From Citrus sinensis (Eukaryota > Streptophyta > Magnoliopsida > Sapindales > Rutaceae), in assembly GCF_022201045.2 (NCBI RefSeq), contig NC_068560.1:31823501-31887500 (forward strand): a DNA stretch of 64,000 nucleotides, read 5' to 3'. The notes beneath the pieces are model-generated. The model was given only the letters and a program-made list of their open reading frames with translations, searched no databases and had not been told where the DNA came from. Below, in pieces: positions 29,901-41,743 of the stretch; position 1 is the stretch's first letter, and each line of letters starts with the position of its first letter. The position numbers were made by a program, and so were the translations under genes.

Positions 29901-31424
29901 AACCATACATTACGACCCATGACTTTCACGCCAATTTCGGACACTCTGAGAATGTTATCTCTTCCATCACTCCAAACTGTCACACGCAAACACCGACCAG
30001 GCGCGCACCCTGTCTCCTCTCTCAAACTCAGCTTCCACTTTCCGAAAAGTTTGTTTGGTTTCAGTGCATTTGCCTTTCCGACTTTTGGCTTCCATTATTC
30101 TTGCAGAGACATCACTGACATTACGCTGGCTACTATACCTCTTGGGAATGATTAACTAAAACCAGGTTAACGTTCCTTTAAAACGCACTGATTGATTGTT
30201 TAGCTTAATGCATTAATTTTGAAAATAAGTTGAAGAGCCCACTGCCGACCAACACCCAAAAAAGGAAAAACCATAACTTGCTTATTCATGTTCTTGCGAC
30301 CTACCATAAACTTTGAAATACTTCACCAACCCACTAAAGAAAAAAAAAATTAACACTTTTTCTTTTGAAATTGTATATGTTGTAACCTTTTCTGAAGAAT
30401 ATGTAGCGAGTAGTATTGTGTGAGATAATATTTTGTCATCACCTAATGCTATTATATATATTGAAGCATCATCATATCTCTTGCCTTTCCACTAAACCTG
30501 AGCATCCGCCCTTTATATTTATATGTCGGTTAATTATAACAATCTCTTCTCTTAATAATATTTTAATTAATTAACTTGTAGTTGATTGGAATTTTTAGGG
30601 TTCGGCCGATCTATTTCATTTATTATCAGTAGCTTTATCTCATCCCTACATATTGTGGAAAATAATTATATACGTTCTCTCTACAAGTATTAAAGTGTAT
30701 AGTATAGTTAATTTGCACTAGTGTGTGGGATTGTTAGTAAGACTGAATAATATTATCTTTAATTAGTATTGTAAATAGTTCCTGGATTCCATGCTAATTA
30801 CATACTCCCCAGCACCAAGTGAGGAATTATTCATGAAAAAAAATACGTTGCAAGATTATCTGTAAGTTAAGGCTAATGCATAGATTCATAATTCATTTTA
30901 CATCTTGAGCTCTTCTTTTCATTTGTGGTCCTGTAATAAATTAATTTATATTACATTTACTCAAATATTCTCCCATAAATGATCCTCTGTATAGATAGCG
31001 ATTGGAAAGATGTCACTTTTTAACAACTGGTACATGCAAATTGCATTAAGCACACAATTCAATTTATGCATGAAACTAATTAAAGAAGACAGCTAGCTGT
31101 GAAGTTAATGACAGGGGAAAAGTTCACCGGGGCCAAAATTAAGGGATGGCTAAGCCGCGTTTGTATTAATATTATATGAGGCAAAGGCATGGGCTGGCCA
31201 ATTATTTACGAGCATTACTCTGCTGACTTTATACTTCATGCTATCACTTTCAACACAACTTTAACGTGGGACTCGTATCTTTTTGTTTTTCCTCCTAATT
31301 AATCCAAAATGTGAAGTAGATACCTTGAAAATGTGAAATTAATTAACTTCGCAATTACACGGAAAATAATGAAATCCTGTTAATTGGACGCTAGAAGGCT
31401 AGGCCCTAGGGGAAATGGCAGATT
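26941..31424. other. Spacer between the two inverted EXORDIUM-like copies (4.5 kb)
   Basis: I see no recognisable gene. It holds a GC-richer stretch at about 28380-28640, with a GT run at 28617-28630, that looks like a retroelement or LTR fragment but lacks identifiable ends. It also holds the G-rich tract at 29661-29700, a TGTTACC-rich AT stretch, and short open frames such as 29919-30155 with no family match. Confidence 0.5.
29661..29700. repeat. G-rich homopolymer tract
   Basis: Eight G, one C, 21 G, one C and more G. It creates poly-Pro/Gly pseudo-frames on both strands, which should not be read as coding. Confidence 0.85.
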
Positions 31425-32665
31425 TGTAACCTTAGAAACAGGGGACGAGTAAGTAGCTCGCGTTCTGTCTACTGCTACGGCGAGGTTACCGGATCAGCTG
31501 ATAAGATCAAATTATCAAAACCTAAAGAAAGATTTCTTCCCTTCCCCGCATATGCCTACAGCTACAAGTCGGCTAATAGCTAACTAAAGCATCTTTGTTA
31601 ATACCCAACAAGTCAATTCCACGCGGCACTTTTTTAAGCCAGCTGTCTTCACACGTACTCCCTTCGTTTCTCCACTATAAATACCTTAGTGCACTCGATC
31701 ACTCTCTCTCCAAAAGCAATTCTCTTCACATCTACAATCTGCTCACTTAAATTCCTGCATGGCTCCTATTTACCATCTTGCTATTCTCTCTTCGCTTCTC
31801 TTGCTCTCCTCTTTTTCACTCGTTGCTTCTACGAGAAAGCTCACAGCTCTCTCGGAACAACAGCCCCTCGTTTTAAAGTACCACAACGGCCAACTTCTTA
31901 GTGGCAACGTGACTGTTAATCTTGTTTGGTATGGCAAGTTCTCTCCAATACAGAGGTCTATCGTCGTTGACTTTCTCAAATCTCTAAGCTCTGCTAAGAC
32001 CCCGCCACCTTCTGTCTCTTCTTGGTGGCGGACCACTGAGGCCTACGAAGGCGGCCCACGTTCCGTCGCTGTTGGGAACGAAGTCCTTGACGAGAAGTAC
32101 TCGCTTGGAAAATCGCTCCAAACCCCACAAGTCATATCTCTGGCTTCGAAAGCTGGGATTAAAAATAACGCTGTTAACGTCGTTTTGACTTCATCCGACG
32201 TGGTGGTCGACGGGTTCTGCATGAGTCGTTGTGGGACCCACGGGGCTGGTCGAAGCAAGGAGAGCAAGTTCGCTTACGCCTGGGTTGGGAATTCGGAGAG
32301 CCAGTGCCCGGGCCAGTGCGCGTGGCCGTTTCACCAACCCATTTACGGCCCCCAAACTCCGCCCTTAGTTGCCCCTAACGGAGACGTGGGAGTTGACGGG
32401 ATGGTCATCAATCTGGCCACGGTTTTGGCGGGAACCGTGACAAATCCGTTTAACAACGGGTACTATCAGGGGTCTTCTGACGCGCCTTTGGAGGCCGTGA
32501 GCGCGTGCACGGGTATATTCGGGAAAGGATCGTACCCGGGTTATCCCGGGGAGGTTTTGGTTGATAAAACGAGCGGAGCCAGCTACAACGCAATCGGTGA
32601 GAATGGGCGGAACCACTTGCTGCCGGCGATGTGGGACCCAAAGACATCCACGTGTAAAACACTCG
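31425..32665 (+). repeat. Right arm of the EXORDIUM-like inverted duplication
   Basis: Reverse-oriented counterpart of 25680-26940. It covers about 330 bp of promoter and leader and the entire coding region; similarity ends close to the stop codon. Confidence 0.85.
31675..31683 (+). promoter_or_regulatory. TATA box of EXORDIUM-like copy B
   Basis: CTATAAATA about 76 bp upstream of the ATG at 31759, conserved with copy A. A reverse W-box core (AGTCAA) lies at about 31609. Confidence 0.65.
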
Positions 32666-32670
32666 TTTGA
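31759..32670 (+). CDS. EXORDIUM-like (Phi_1 family) secreted protein, copy B
   Basis: An intact single-exon gene of 303 residues, the divergently oriented sister of copy A. Both have the same length with no indels. The signal peptide (residues 1-24, LAILSSLLLLSSFSLVA) differs at several positions. All family motifs are present: [40 protein letters not shown] and LLPAMWDPKTSTC. From about residue 122 (TPQVISL) to the GVDGM motif (about 218) the two proteins are identical. Substitutions cluster before it and after it (for example SACTGIFGKGS versus SACPGKFGKGA, and GENGRNHLL versus GANGRKYLL). Expected to be apoplastic like its sister. The loss of a conserved Tyr and Pro near the C-terminus may mark relaxed constraint on this copy, but it remains a full open frame. 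Confidence 0.93.
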   Translation: MAPIYHLAILSSLLLLSSFSLVASTRKLTALSEQQPLVLKYHNGQLLSGNVTVNLVWYGKFSPIQRSIVVDFLKSLSSAKTPPPSVSSWWRTTEAYEGGPRSVAVGNEVLDEKYSLGKSLQTPQVISLASKAGIKNNAVNVVLTSSDVVVDGFCMSRCGTHGAGRSKESKFAYAWVGNSESQCPGQCAWPFHQPIYGPQTPPLVAPNGDVGVDGMVINLATVLAGTVTNPFNNGYYQGSSDAPLEAVSACTGIFGKGSYPGYPGEVLVDKTSGASYNAIGENGRNHLLPAMWDPKTSTCKTLV

Positions 32671-32679
32671 AAGCATGGT

Positions 32680-35130
32680 GCTTACGTGTAAAATGTAAAA
32701 ATTGTCACTTCTTGCAGTTGTAGATACGATTGAGCGCTCGCTTATGATATGTTTAATCAACTTAAATTTGTTTTTTTATTATTTTTATTTTTTCGATGCG
32801 ATGTAAGTTTTGTCATGTTTAAATAAACAGGTGCGTACCCGGGTACGTGTTCTTATTGAATTTTGTTTAGAAGATGGTTAACACCGCTTTGATGATCATG
32901 TTTCTTTATTTATTTACTTATTTAAATGGAGAACGATGGTTCGGGTATTATTATATATTCTGGTGTTTGAAGGAACCTAAAATTATTCATTAAAAGATAA
33001 AATTACTTTCAGATATGTTTGATTAAAGCGCGTCCAATGATCATTTCAGTGCTGTCAATTGATCTGAATTTGAAATCTGAGTACAGTTTACATGATGTGA
33101 AATCAACTGGATAAAAAATCGTTTTTAATCTTTTTTTTTTTAAATAAATAAAAACTAATAATTATGCTGCTATGGCGCATCGGATACCTCATGCTCATAT
33201 TATTATGGAATTCAATTCATCAGAACGATTCTTGAAACTTGCTTTGCGAAGCTGAGGAATAGAGAGTCCACCAAAAAAAAAAAAAAGTTACATACATTTA
33301 ATGGGGAAAGAAAAAGTGATCTATGTTTTGTATTCAGCTTCCTGGCGTCTTTTTCATCAATATATAATGGTTGAATTTTCAGTCATCAAGAGTAATGGGA
33401 GTTTCTTATGTCACCTTGAAATGTAGTAAATTATCAAGTTTTCTAAAGTAATAAAATGTTAGACATAAAATACTTTTTTTATAATCATTTGTTATTTTGT
33501 TATTTCTACCTTAGTAAAATGATATCAACCCATTAATTTAAACTCCTAAGTTATAGTTTAAAGGGATTAAATTCTTTGAACTTTTATTTTCACTCAAGAG
33601 GTGTAATTAATTAACTAAGTTATCCTTTCAGCAAGCACATTGTTAAATATTTAAATAAGAGGAAGATTCCCTTAGTTTAAAATTTTCACTTAAAACGTTA
33701 CTTAAACTTTCATCAATTAGATCTAGATTCATTAAATTCAATGGTAGATGAATGAACATCTGACTATTATTTTTTAAATAATCCACGATGTTCATGGAAT
33801 TGATTTGATCACTCTGTATAGCTAGCTAAGGGGAATAGAACAAACGAGTGAAGGGAAGTGACAGAGTTGAGTGCTATGTAGTCCGGCAATATATAAGGTT
33901 GGAATTTGTGGAAAAAAAAGCGTTTAAAAAATATTTTTTTTTTGTTTTTGTTTGAATCAAGAGATGATCATGAGTGAGCCCCAACTGTGTGAGACATTTT
34001 TAAATCCGTATCACAATCCAAACTAATCCTCGCTCGCACCGGATCGGCCCGTAAGGGGTAAAGTGCTGGTTAAAATAGGGATTCCATACGAGAGCCGAAT
34101 TTGAACCATTGACCTCTCTTAAGGAGTGAGAATATCGAACTATTCACACTAACCAACTTTGGTTAAAGAGTTTAAAAATATTTGTTATGGTCAGTGAGAC
34201 ATTTTTGGTTGGCCTATATGGAAGAGCATCACTTAGATCTTCTGGTTGTACCATTTACTGTGTCACTTTTTTTTTAATTAATTTAAAATTGTGATGTGTA
34301 CAATTTACAAATGAGTGAATAATTAACAGCAAAGTCATGATATTTTTAGTGCCACAGTGGTGGTAGGTTTCATGTATCGCATTTTCTATAAACATCACGT
34401 GAGCGACATACATTTGATGGCTTGAAACTCTTCTTTCTTACTATCTGAACTTTTAAGTCCAAAATAGCTGCCTTTGTTCAAATTCCCTGCTTCAAATGAC
34501 GCCAATTTTTGAAGTTGTTACACTTACTCTTGGCTCCGTTAAATGTATTTTAGCGCTTTTAAATGGAAGATAATGTCTGGTATTGAAAATTCTTAAATGA
34601 TTCAAATTAAAAGATTATTTATTGAAACGACAAGAAAAAAAAAATTACAAACATCGTTATTCTTATTTTTTTATTTAAAAATTTCACACTCACGTAGCTG
34701 CAATTTGCACATCCTTTTCTCCTTTTTGGTTGCAGTTTTCTACGATGATCCGATAAAAGGCAGTTACGCACCTAAAATTCTATGACATAAATCACGCGAA
34801 ATTAATTTCTCAAGAAAATTATTGGCCATAATCATTTTAAAAGAGACCGTTATTCAAGAGGGTCCATCTTGCTCAGGATTTAGGGTTTTTAGCTATAGAT
34901 AATTCTGTCTAGGCAAAAAGAAATTTGTCCATCAATTGGGTAATGTATAAAATTTAAAAAAAAAAAAAAAAAAGCCCATCTCAAAACAAATCATTTTCAG
35001 AAAAGCAGCAAACCAAAGCAATTTGCTACTCTATTTTATTATCCGCAAGAGGAAAAGAAATAACAAATTAAAGAATTATTACACACTATCTATAATCCTT
35101 ATACAATCTGCTAATGATAAAAATCCTAAT
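32680..35130. other. Intergenic region between EXORDIUM-like copies B and C
   Basis: No gene is seen. The first ~150 bp are 3' flank of copy B. A SINE with imperfect target-site duplications lies at 33936-34164. The rest is AT-rich, with poly-A runs (for example 34957-34973). Confidence 0.55.
33936..34164 (-). mobile_element. tRNA-derived SINE (Au-SINE-like)
   Basis: Read on the minus strand it starts ACCAAAGTTGGTTAGTGTGA, which holds an A-box-like segment. About 35 bp later comes GGTTCAAATTC, close to the B-box consensus GGTTCGANNCC. Then follow GGGCCGATCCGGTGCGAG and AGGATTAGT, resembling the body of plant Au-like SINEs, and an A-rich tail. The flanks are a 19-bp imperfect direct repeat (33917-33935 and 34165-34183, sharing AAAG.GTTTAAAAA), as expected for a LINE-mobilised target-site duplication. 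Confidence 0.75.
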
Positions 35131-35138
35131 ATCCCTTT

Positions 35139-36107
35139 TTAGACCAAAGTTGAACAAGAAGATGTGGCAGGATCATACAAAGCAGGAAGCAAATACTTCC
35201 TGCCACCAGCCCCATGAGCATTGTAGCTGGCACCAGTTGTTGAGTCGACGAACAAGTTTCCAGCGTACCCAGGATAAGCACCTTTGCCATAAACTCCAGG
35301 ACAAGCTGAGGCAGCCTCTAACGGGGCCTCTTTCGGGCCCTGAAAGTAGCCATTTCCAAATGGGTTGGTGGCGGTCCCTGCCAAAAGGCTAGCCAAGTTG
35401 ATCACCATTCCATCAAGACCCACATCATTGTTTGGTGCCACCAAAGGTGGGCTCTGTGGTCCGTAAATGGGCTGGTGAAATGGCCAAGCGCATTGGCCCG
35501 GGCACTGAGTCTCTGAGTTACCAACCCAGATGTATGCGAACTTGTTGTTCTTGTTGTGGCCGCTACTCTTAATGGATCCCGAAGCAGATCCGTGAGTCCC
35601 ACATCGGCTCATGCAAAACCCTTCAACGGCTACATCAGATGCCGTCAACACAACATTAATGGCATCTTTTTGGTCACCCTTTGAGGCCAGCTTTACAATA
35701 TCGCCGTTTTTGAGCGACTTGCCAAGTGAGCAGGTCTCATCGGAAATTTGCTTTCCCAAAGAGAGGGAAAGGGTCGATTTTTTGGAGATGAGGTGGTAGT
35801 ATTTCTCTGTTGTTTTCCACCACGTGGCAACAGATGGTTGGCTGGCTTTTAATTGGGAAGAATACGAGGACAAAGAGGTGATGAAATCTGAAATAATGGC
35901 TTTTTGGGAAGGATTGAACTTGCCATACCATATGAGATTGATTGCAATTTTGCCTGAAAGAAGTGCCCCGTTGTGGTATTGCAAGAGCCGATCAGGTTGC
36001 TGCTGCGCTTGTGCTGCCTCATTAAGGGTTCTCGCAGCTATAGAGATTTGAAGTAGAGAGATCACTATTAGTAGCTTCAAGAGATTTTGAGGAACAAAAG
36101 AAGCCAT
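35139..36107 (-). CDS. EXORDIUM (EXO/PHI-1 type) secreted protein, copy C
   Basis: An intact single-exon gene of 322 residues. The signal peptide covers residues 1-24 ([13 protein letters not shown] core). Family motifs are [70 protein letters not shown] and a C-terminal [13 protein letters not shown]. It is clearly more diverged from copies A and B than they are from each other. It carries extra residues after YSSQLKAS and a Ser/Lys/Asn-rich insert ([15 protein letters not shown]) after the RCGTHG motif. The ALYDP ending fits the EXO subgroup, so this is the best candidate in the window for the EXO ortholog. A TATATATA box at 36206-36213 (minus strand) lies about 100 bp upstream. Confidence 0.93.
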   Translation of the reverse strand: MASFVPQNLLKLLIVISLLQISIAARTLNEAAQAQQQPDRLLQYHNGALLSGKIAINLIWYGKFNPSQKAIISDFITSLSSYSSQLKASQPSVATWWKTTEKYYHLISKKSTLSLSLGKQISDETCSLGKSLKNGDIVKLASKGDQKDAINVVLTASDVAVEGFCMSRCGTHGSASGSIKSSGHNKNNKFAYIWVGNSETQCPGQCAWPFHQPIYGPQSPPLVAPNNDVGLDGMVINLASLLAGTATNPFGNGYFQGPKEAPLEAASACPGVYGKGAYPGYAGNLFVDSTTGASYNAHGAGGRKYLLPALYDPATSSCSTLV

Positions 36108-36205
36108 TTCGAAGACTAGTAATTAAAGAGAGCTTTCTTTTCTTCAAAGCTGAGATTGCTTTGTTGTGGTGTGTTTGTGCATTTAGCTGAGATGCAAGTG
36201 AATGG

Positions 36206-36213
36206 TATATATA
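36206..36213 (-). promoter_or_regulatory. TATA box of EXORDIUM copy C
   Basis: TATATATA about 100 bp upstream of the ATG at 36107, at the same spacing as in copies A and B. Confidence 0.55.
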
Positions 36214-39207
36214 GGTGCAAAAAAGTGCTTATTTTAATTTTCATTTTTTTGAAGGATATTTTAATTAAATTGTTTATTACAAGGAACGTGAGGTTTAAGT
36301 AAAACGTATTGAGCAAGGGAACCTGCTCAGAAGGAGACAATAAAGGCACTGCAATGAGATGGCTTTACTTTGCCATTTACGAGTTTCAACTTCGCCAGCA
36401 AGAAAAAAAAAAAAAGAGACCCAACGGTTCGCTTAAGCGCGTTTTTCTATCCAAAAAGAAAATACCAATCCCACGCTCGTCTGTTGACACCGTAAGATCA
36501 CAGCGATCGTGATACGGTCATATGAGGAGCGTGAGGGCCAAACACGAGTCAGCCTCGTAACTCCGAACTCTTTGTCGCTAGAAAACAAAATTGTATTACA
36601 GCTTAGTCACAGTTCGCCCCCGCACGAACTACCCAAACAGCCCTCATTTTTGGGGAGTTCTTGGTAAAATTAACAGGGGTGTATTTGGGAAAAAGAATGA
36701 ACAGGCCTTTAAGACAGGCTGGATATAAATGGTATGGGGAAGCGTGGTAGCTCCAGCTGGCAGCCAGCAAATGGGCGCCAGAGGATGGGGGCCAGGGTAT
36801 CCTAGGTGAGGCTAGCACGTGAGGTGACGCGCGCGCTGCTACTGAAAATGCCACACACACAAAGCTCGTGATTTGAGAAAACCTGATTGCGTTCTTAGTA
36901 AGCCCAGACCTCTCCAGCTGGAACAAGCTATTAAAATTTAACACGACAGCTGTTGTGCCACGCCAGCTCGTTCATTCTGTGGTCCTAAAAAATGTGCTTT
37001 CTAAATTCTAATGCATACGGACCTCCAAATATTTTAAAATACAAGAGTGAACGAACGTTACAATCTATTTGTTCAAATTTGAATTTGATTTTTCTTATTT
37101 TCTTTCTCTTTATTTAGGTTTTATTGCTTTTTCTTCATGTTGAAGACAAATTTTAACTTTTTGGTATTTCTTTGTCTTTATATTTAAACGCAGCAAAAGT
37201 TGGCCGTTGCTTTGTAATTCATACGCTCAAGTTTCATTATCAGAAAGTGGCTGCCAGCAAACGACTAATCAAGACTGGTTAGTTGAACCAAATTGTTACA
37301 ATAATTTGGTAGTGGGGCTTAGTGGTTTAGTTGGGTCTTACTTTTCAAAATATTGTTAAAAAGAGTTTTTAGAATCAACTTAGCTTGACTAGACACCAGC
37401 ACTGCGTAAAACTGTAAATCCTGTTTGGCATTTTTCTTTTTATACACACGGAAAAAAAAATAATTAAAAATCCATCTTATTTGAATAATTAAATTAGTAA
37501 ATGCACCTTTAAATTGACAATTTAATCTCATACAAGTAAAAATTAAGTGAGGTTCTTTCTTAGTGAAAAGAGAATATATGTCATTTTTATTGATATAAAT
37601 TTCTAAACTACATATACTCGACGCAGATCTCCATTATTGGATGCATTTGAACTCCTAATGGATTCTGAATTGGGTTCCCAAAATTTTATAAAAGCAAACT
37701 TTAGGTAATAAACTTTATAAGGGCTAAATCATTAGAAAAAAAAAACGAAAAAGACTTTATTTTAAAAGCTAAATTTATAAATATATCATATATACACATT
37801 GTTTATAATAATTCAAAAAGACTTATATACATACTATTATAATAACTAAAAGAGAATAAGATATGAAAAGATTAGTTGTGCTTGTGCATTATTGAAAAAG
37901 ACTTAACTTGTGATTTATAAGAGGCTTAAACGAGAGAATCAAAGAAGTAACATCCAGTGTACTGAGATAGATGCCTCCTCCCTGGAGTCCTTACTTTATT
38001 TGCAACTAGCCTTTACAAAATAGAGTATTAGACAAATCGATGAATAAATAAGTTGGATAAAATCAAACGGCCATCTCACTTCACGAGCTTATGAGCAAAT
38101 TACATGCCTTGAGCATTATCCAAAAGTTAGCATTCTCGAGGCATACAACGCTAATCAATTGTTTAGATGCTTAATGACTTCTTCTTCTTTTAAACAATAA
38201 TCATAATAATAACAACAACAACAACAACAACAATAATAATAAGTAATGTTTCAACTATCCGGCAATGCGTCCACCTACAATGCCCTATATTCCCGATAGA
38301 CGCAAAGGCCAGAGAAGAGGAGTTCAGCGTGTTTGATGGAAGGCTTCTTTCACTGGATATGCTATGAAAAAAATTAAATAAAGCTGCCTTGTTTCATAGT
38401 TGCTGGCATGTCATTGCCAACAATTCAATTTAATATATGCTTCTCTGTAGCTGCGTCGATCAGAGAATCCAATACTTGTCTAATTATTCAAATCTAGTTA
38501 CATTATGAACTCTGACTAATTTTACATATATACTTAATCTTTTTGTCTATGATTTCCGTTTCTATTTCATATGTACAGCTGTAGCTGTCTTTATGTCATT
38601 TAAGCAATTTTTTTTCTCTGTTAATAAGAAGAAATCAATCAGGCGATTTCCTTAAAAACGATTACTTAATCAAGAAATTGAAAATTATTGATAAAAATCT
38701 AATTGTAAAATTGTGAATCTCATTCTAAATTATACTAGAAAATTGGAAAACCAAGTGAAATAAATTTCATTATGGGATGACAAAACAATGAAATTTATGT
38801 GCCGGCATACATACGTGCCACAGTTCATTGCATTACACATCCATTGTCGCTACTAAAACCAGCAAGATGTAAATGACATTTTTATTGCTCCATTGACTTT
38901 AATTTATGCATTAGCCGTGCATGCCAACTTGCACAGCATTATCTACACTTTATTTAATTTTACGGCAGAAAAACATAATGGCAGAATCTAGCTAGCTAGC
39001 TGCGTTCTGTGTGTCTGCTACACATATATAATATGAGGCAGCAGCTAAGTTATTGTAGTTGCTTTGAAAATCAAAGAATCATTCAATTTGAACCTCAATT
39101 CGTGAAGACTTATTATAAGACAACAGTTCATTATTCGATCACATGGCTAGACGATTATATACGTACAATTTGTATTCCTACAGCTACGAGATGAGAGCCT
39201 CTTTGAG

Positions 39208-39854
39208 TAGGGGTGGGCATATTTTAACCGAACCGACCATTTGGATCGGTTTCATTAGTAAAAAAACTGAGTTCGGTTTATTGAATTGCAAACCGACATC
39301 ACTCGGTTTGGATTTCGGTTTGGAAGGATTCCAAACTGATTCAAACCGATCCAATCCATAAATATTATATAATTACATTATATTATAAGTTAAGCAATCT
39401 AACTAATTATATTTATCATTTTATGCAGATTTTGACAAATCAAAAGTAAGTGGGCCATAAGTTTTGACGGACAAGATGCACAATATTTTAATTGTCAAAT
39501 GTTGTTCAAGTTTATTTTAATTTTGTGAGTTTGTTTTGAATGAACATGTTAAGAACTTCTTTATTAGGATGTATTATGCTGTAAACTTGTATGGATGTAT
39601 CTTTGAATTGTTATGTAGATATCAAAGTAGATATGAATAATATAAAAGAGGCATCAATTTAGATTACGAACACAAAAAAATAACAAATAATTTAAGTAAA
39701 ATAATATAAAAGAAGTGGGCTTTTAGCTAATAAGCTCAAACCGAGGATCCAAACCGATTCAATCAGTTTGGATCGGTTCGGTTTGAAAAAATTTTAAGTT
39801 GATATTGATTTGAAAATATTTCAAACCGATCCAAACCGAATTTGCACACCCCTG
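39208..39854. mobile_element. hAT-superfamily non-autonomous element with perfect 8-bp TSD
   Basis: The termini read TAGGGGTGGGCA and, on the opposite strand, CAGGGGTGTGCA. The flanks are identical 8-bp direct repeats TCTTTGAG (39200-39207 and 39855-39862), the hAT target-site length. Subterminal regions are rich in AACCGA/TCGGTT motifs on both sides. The interior (about 39360-39720) is AT-rich and non-coding. The perfect TSD suggests a fairly recent insertion. Confidence 0.88.
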
Positions 39855-40839
39855 TCTTTGAGGCTCATATGAATTGGGAATACATGCTAATACAATATGT
39901 TAATTCATATCAGAGAAAACGTAATAGCAGGCGAGACTGTGTGTCATGTTCCCATTCAACCTATTAGCCGCCTGCATATTTAAGCAAACGCTTGCATTTT
40001 ATCAGAATATGATATTCAGCCTTGGGAGCATGTCACCAAGTCAATACATGTCCCCTTGAGCATTGTCAATCGTCTCCTTCAAATTAGGATGAACAAATAA
40101 GAGGTAATTTTATAATGGAGGTTCAAGTGTTTTTATGGGCAAAATGGCCTCAATTGTTGTACAAGAAAAATATTTCCTCAAAATATTAATTATCAGGAGC
40201 ATCCGTAATCTGTTGTAAGTTATTGTCTGAAGGCTGAGGAATTAAGTGTATTGTTCCCATACTTGCAAATATGCGAACCTTTATAGCACTTCAAATTTGC
40301 TGGAGGGCTGCTTTGAAGTGTCTCCTTACGTTTGATAAAAATACATTGACTTGTCCCCCATGCCATTTGAGTGTGTTAACCTCATATACTATAACTTCAT
40401 AAGATATGGTCATGGCTAGTTTAAATTTGTTCTAATTAAAAAAGAATGGTAAGCCATCCTTAACTAGATTGCAATTTGATTATTTCATTTGGAAAAAAAA
40501 AAATAGATAGCAAACTCGCCTTTTATCTGAGAATTCACTTACTCTGTTCCCCCACAATATTGAGAAGTAAGATAATTTTCTCTAGGGGATTGTGAATTTT
40601 ACTGTACTGTTTTTATAATACTGGATAATCCTCCTAGAACCACAATTTATAGTATTATTCGTATTTTAAATAAATTATATAAAGTGAAATAAAAATAAAA
40701 ATTTAAGTACTAAAAATGAGAAACATAAGTTTTGGTTTGAGTTAAAAATTAATAAGTATGAATGTTGGGACTTAAATTAGAAAGCAATTTTTTTTACTAC
40801 AATCACAATTATAATGATTATTATTTAATTACAAATTTA

Positions 40840-41068
40840 AAAATATACAATCTCTTACCTTTATTAAAATTATTTGGAATACAACATTTCAAATGACGCA
40901 CTGTTTGCCAAGTTGCAAAGATTGGAACATTTGTGAAAATAATGACATGTAGTTTCTAATCAAGACATAAACGCGAGTCATTTAAAGTATTCGTCAGTGC
41001 ATGCTATTTACGTAAGTCGGTTGTGTGAATGATAAAGACAACATGTCGTCCATTTTTTTCTCTATGAT
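40840..41068 (+). repeat. Left copy of a dispersed direct repeat
   Basis: Shares with 42530-42765 a series of blocks in the same order: ACAATCTC, TTTATTAAAAT, ATTTGGAAT, ATAATGACATGT, AATCAAGACATAAA, GAGTCAT, GTCGGTTGTGTGAATGAT and ATGTCGT. Identity is well below perfect. The repeat is non-coding. Confidence 0.7.
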
Positions 41069-41117
41069 GACATGTCTATTCATTCAAAATGATAAAGAAA
41101 ATTAAAAAAAAAAATCA

Positions 41118-41743
41118 GGGTAAAAACTTGTTTAGTCCCTATATTTTGAGGTTAGTATCCGTTTAGTCCATATATTTTTTAAAATACCTCAAAGCATCCA
41201 TACCATTAAATTATTGACATCCTTGCCATTACCATTTGTTCATTTTAACTTATTTTTATAATATTACCCTATTACAATAAAATTCTTTTTTTAAACATTA
41301 TTAAAAAGAAAAAATTAAATTACCAGTTTAAGACCAAAAAATAAAATAAAAACAATATATATATATATATATATATAAATTTTTGTGGAATGCTCTGCTG
41401 AGGAGTTAAAATATTAATTCATCTAAAAAAAATTGATAATTTAATTTTTTTACAAAAGTAATTTTTTTTTGGACACACATGAGCTTCCACTAAAATTAAT
41501 ATATATCTTTTTTATTTTTTATTTTATTTTTGGGTTTAATTTGATAATCTAATTTTTTTATTAATATCCAAAAAAGAAACATTACTGTAAAAGTGTAATA
41601 TTGTAAAAGCATGCTAAAAAGAATAAAAAATAATTTCATAAGTGTCAATATTTAATAGTAAAAACGTTTTGAGATATTTTTAAAAATATAAGGATTAAAT
41701 AGGCACTAAACTCATAATATAGGGACTAAACAAGTTTTTACCC
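41118..41743. mobile_element. Mutator-type MITE with ~75-bp TIRs and 9-bp TSD
   Basis: The left end begins GGGTAAAAACTTGTTTAGTC and the right end on the minus strand begins with the same 20 bases. The arms stay similar for about 75 bp (TTTAGTCCATATA versus TTTAATCCTTATA, then ACCTCAAA versus ATCTCAAA). A 9-bp repeat AAAAAATCA flanks both sides (41109-41117, 41744-41752), the Mutator-like length. The interior carries no transposase. Confidence 0.85.
41355..41377. repeat. TA dinucleotide microsatellite
   Basis: An uninterrupted AT alternation of about 23 bp inside the MULE-type MITE. Confidence 0.85.

Noticed and set aside
32365..32760. 131-codon minus-strand frame over EXORDIUM copy B
   Set aside because: Antisense shadow of a GC-rich conserved coding region; a similar shadow occurs opposite copy A.
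36603..36944. 113-codon minus-strand open frame
   Set aside because: It begins at GTG, not ATG, has no family motifs and lies in a GC-richer patch where long frames arise by chance.
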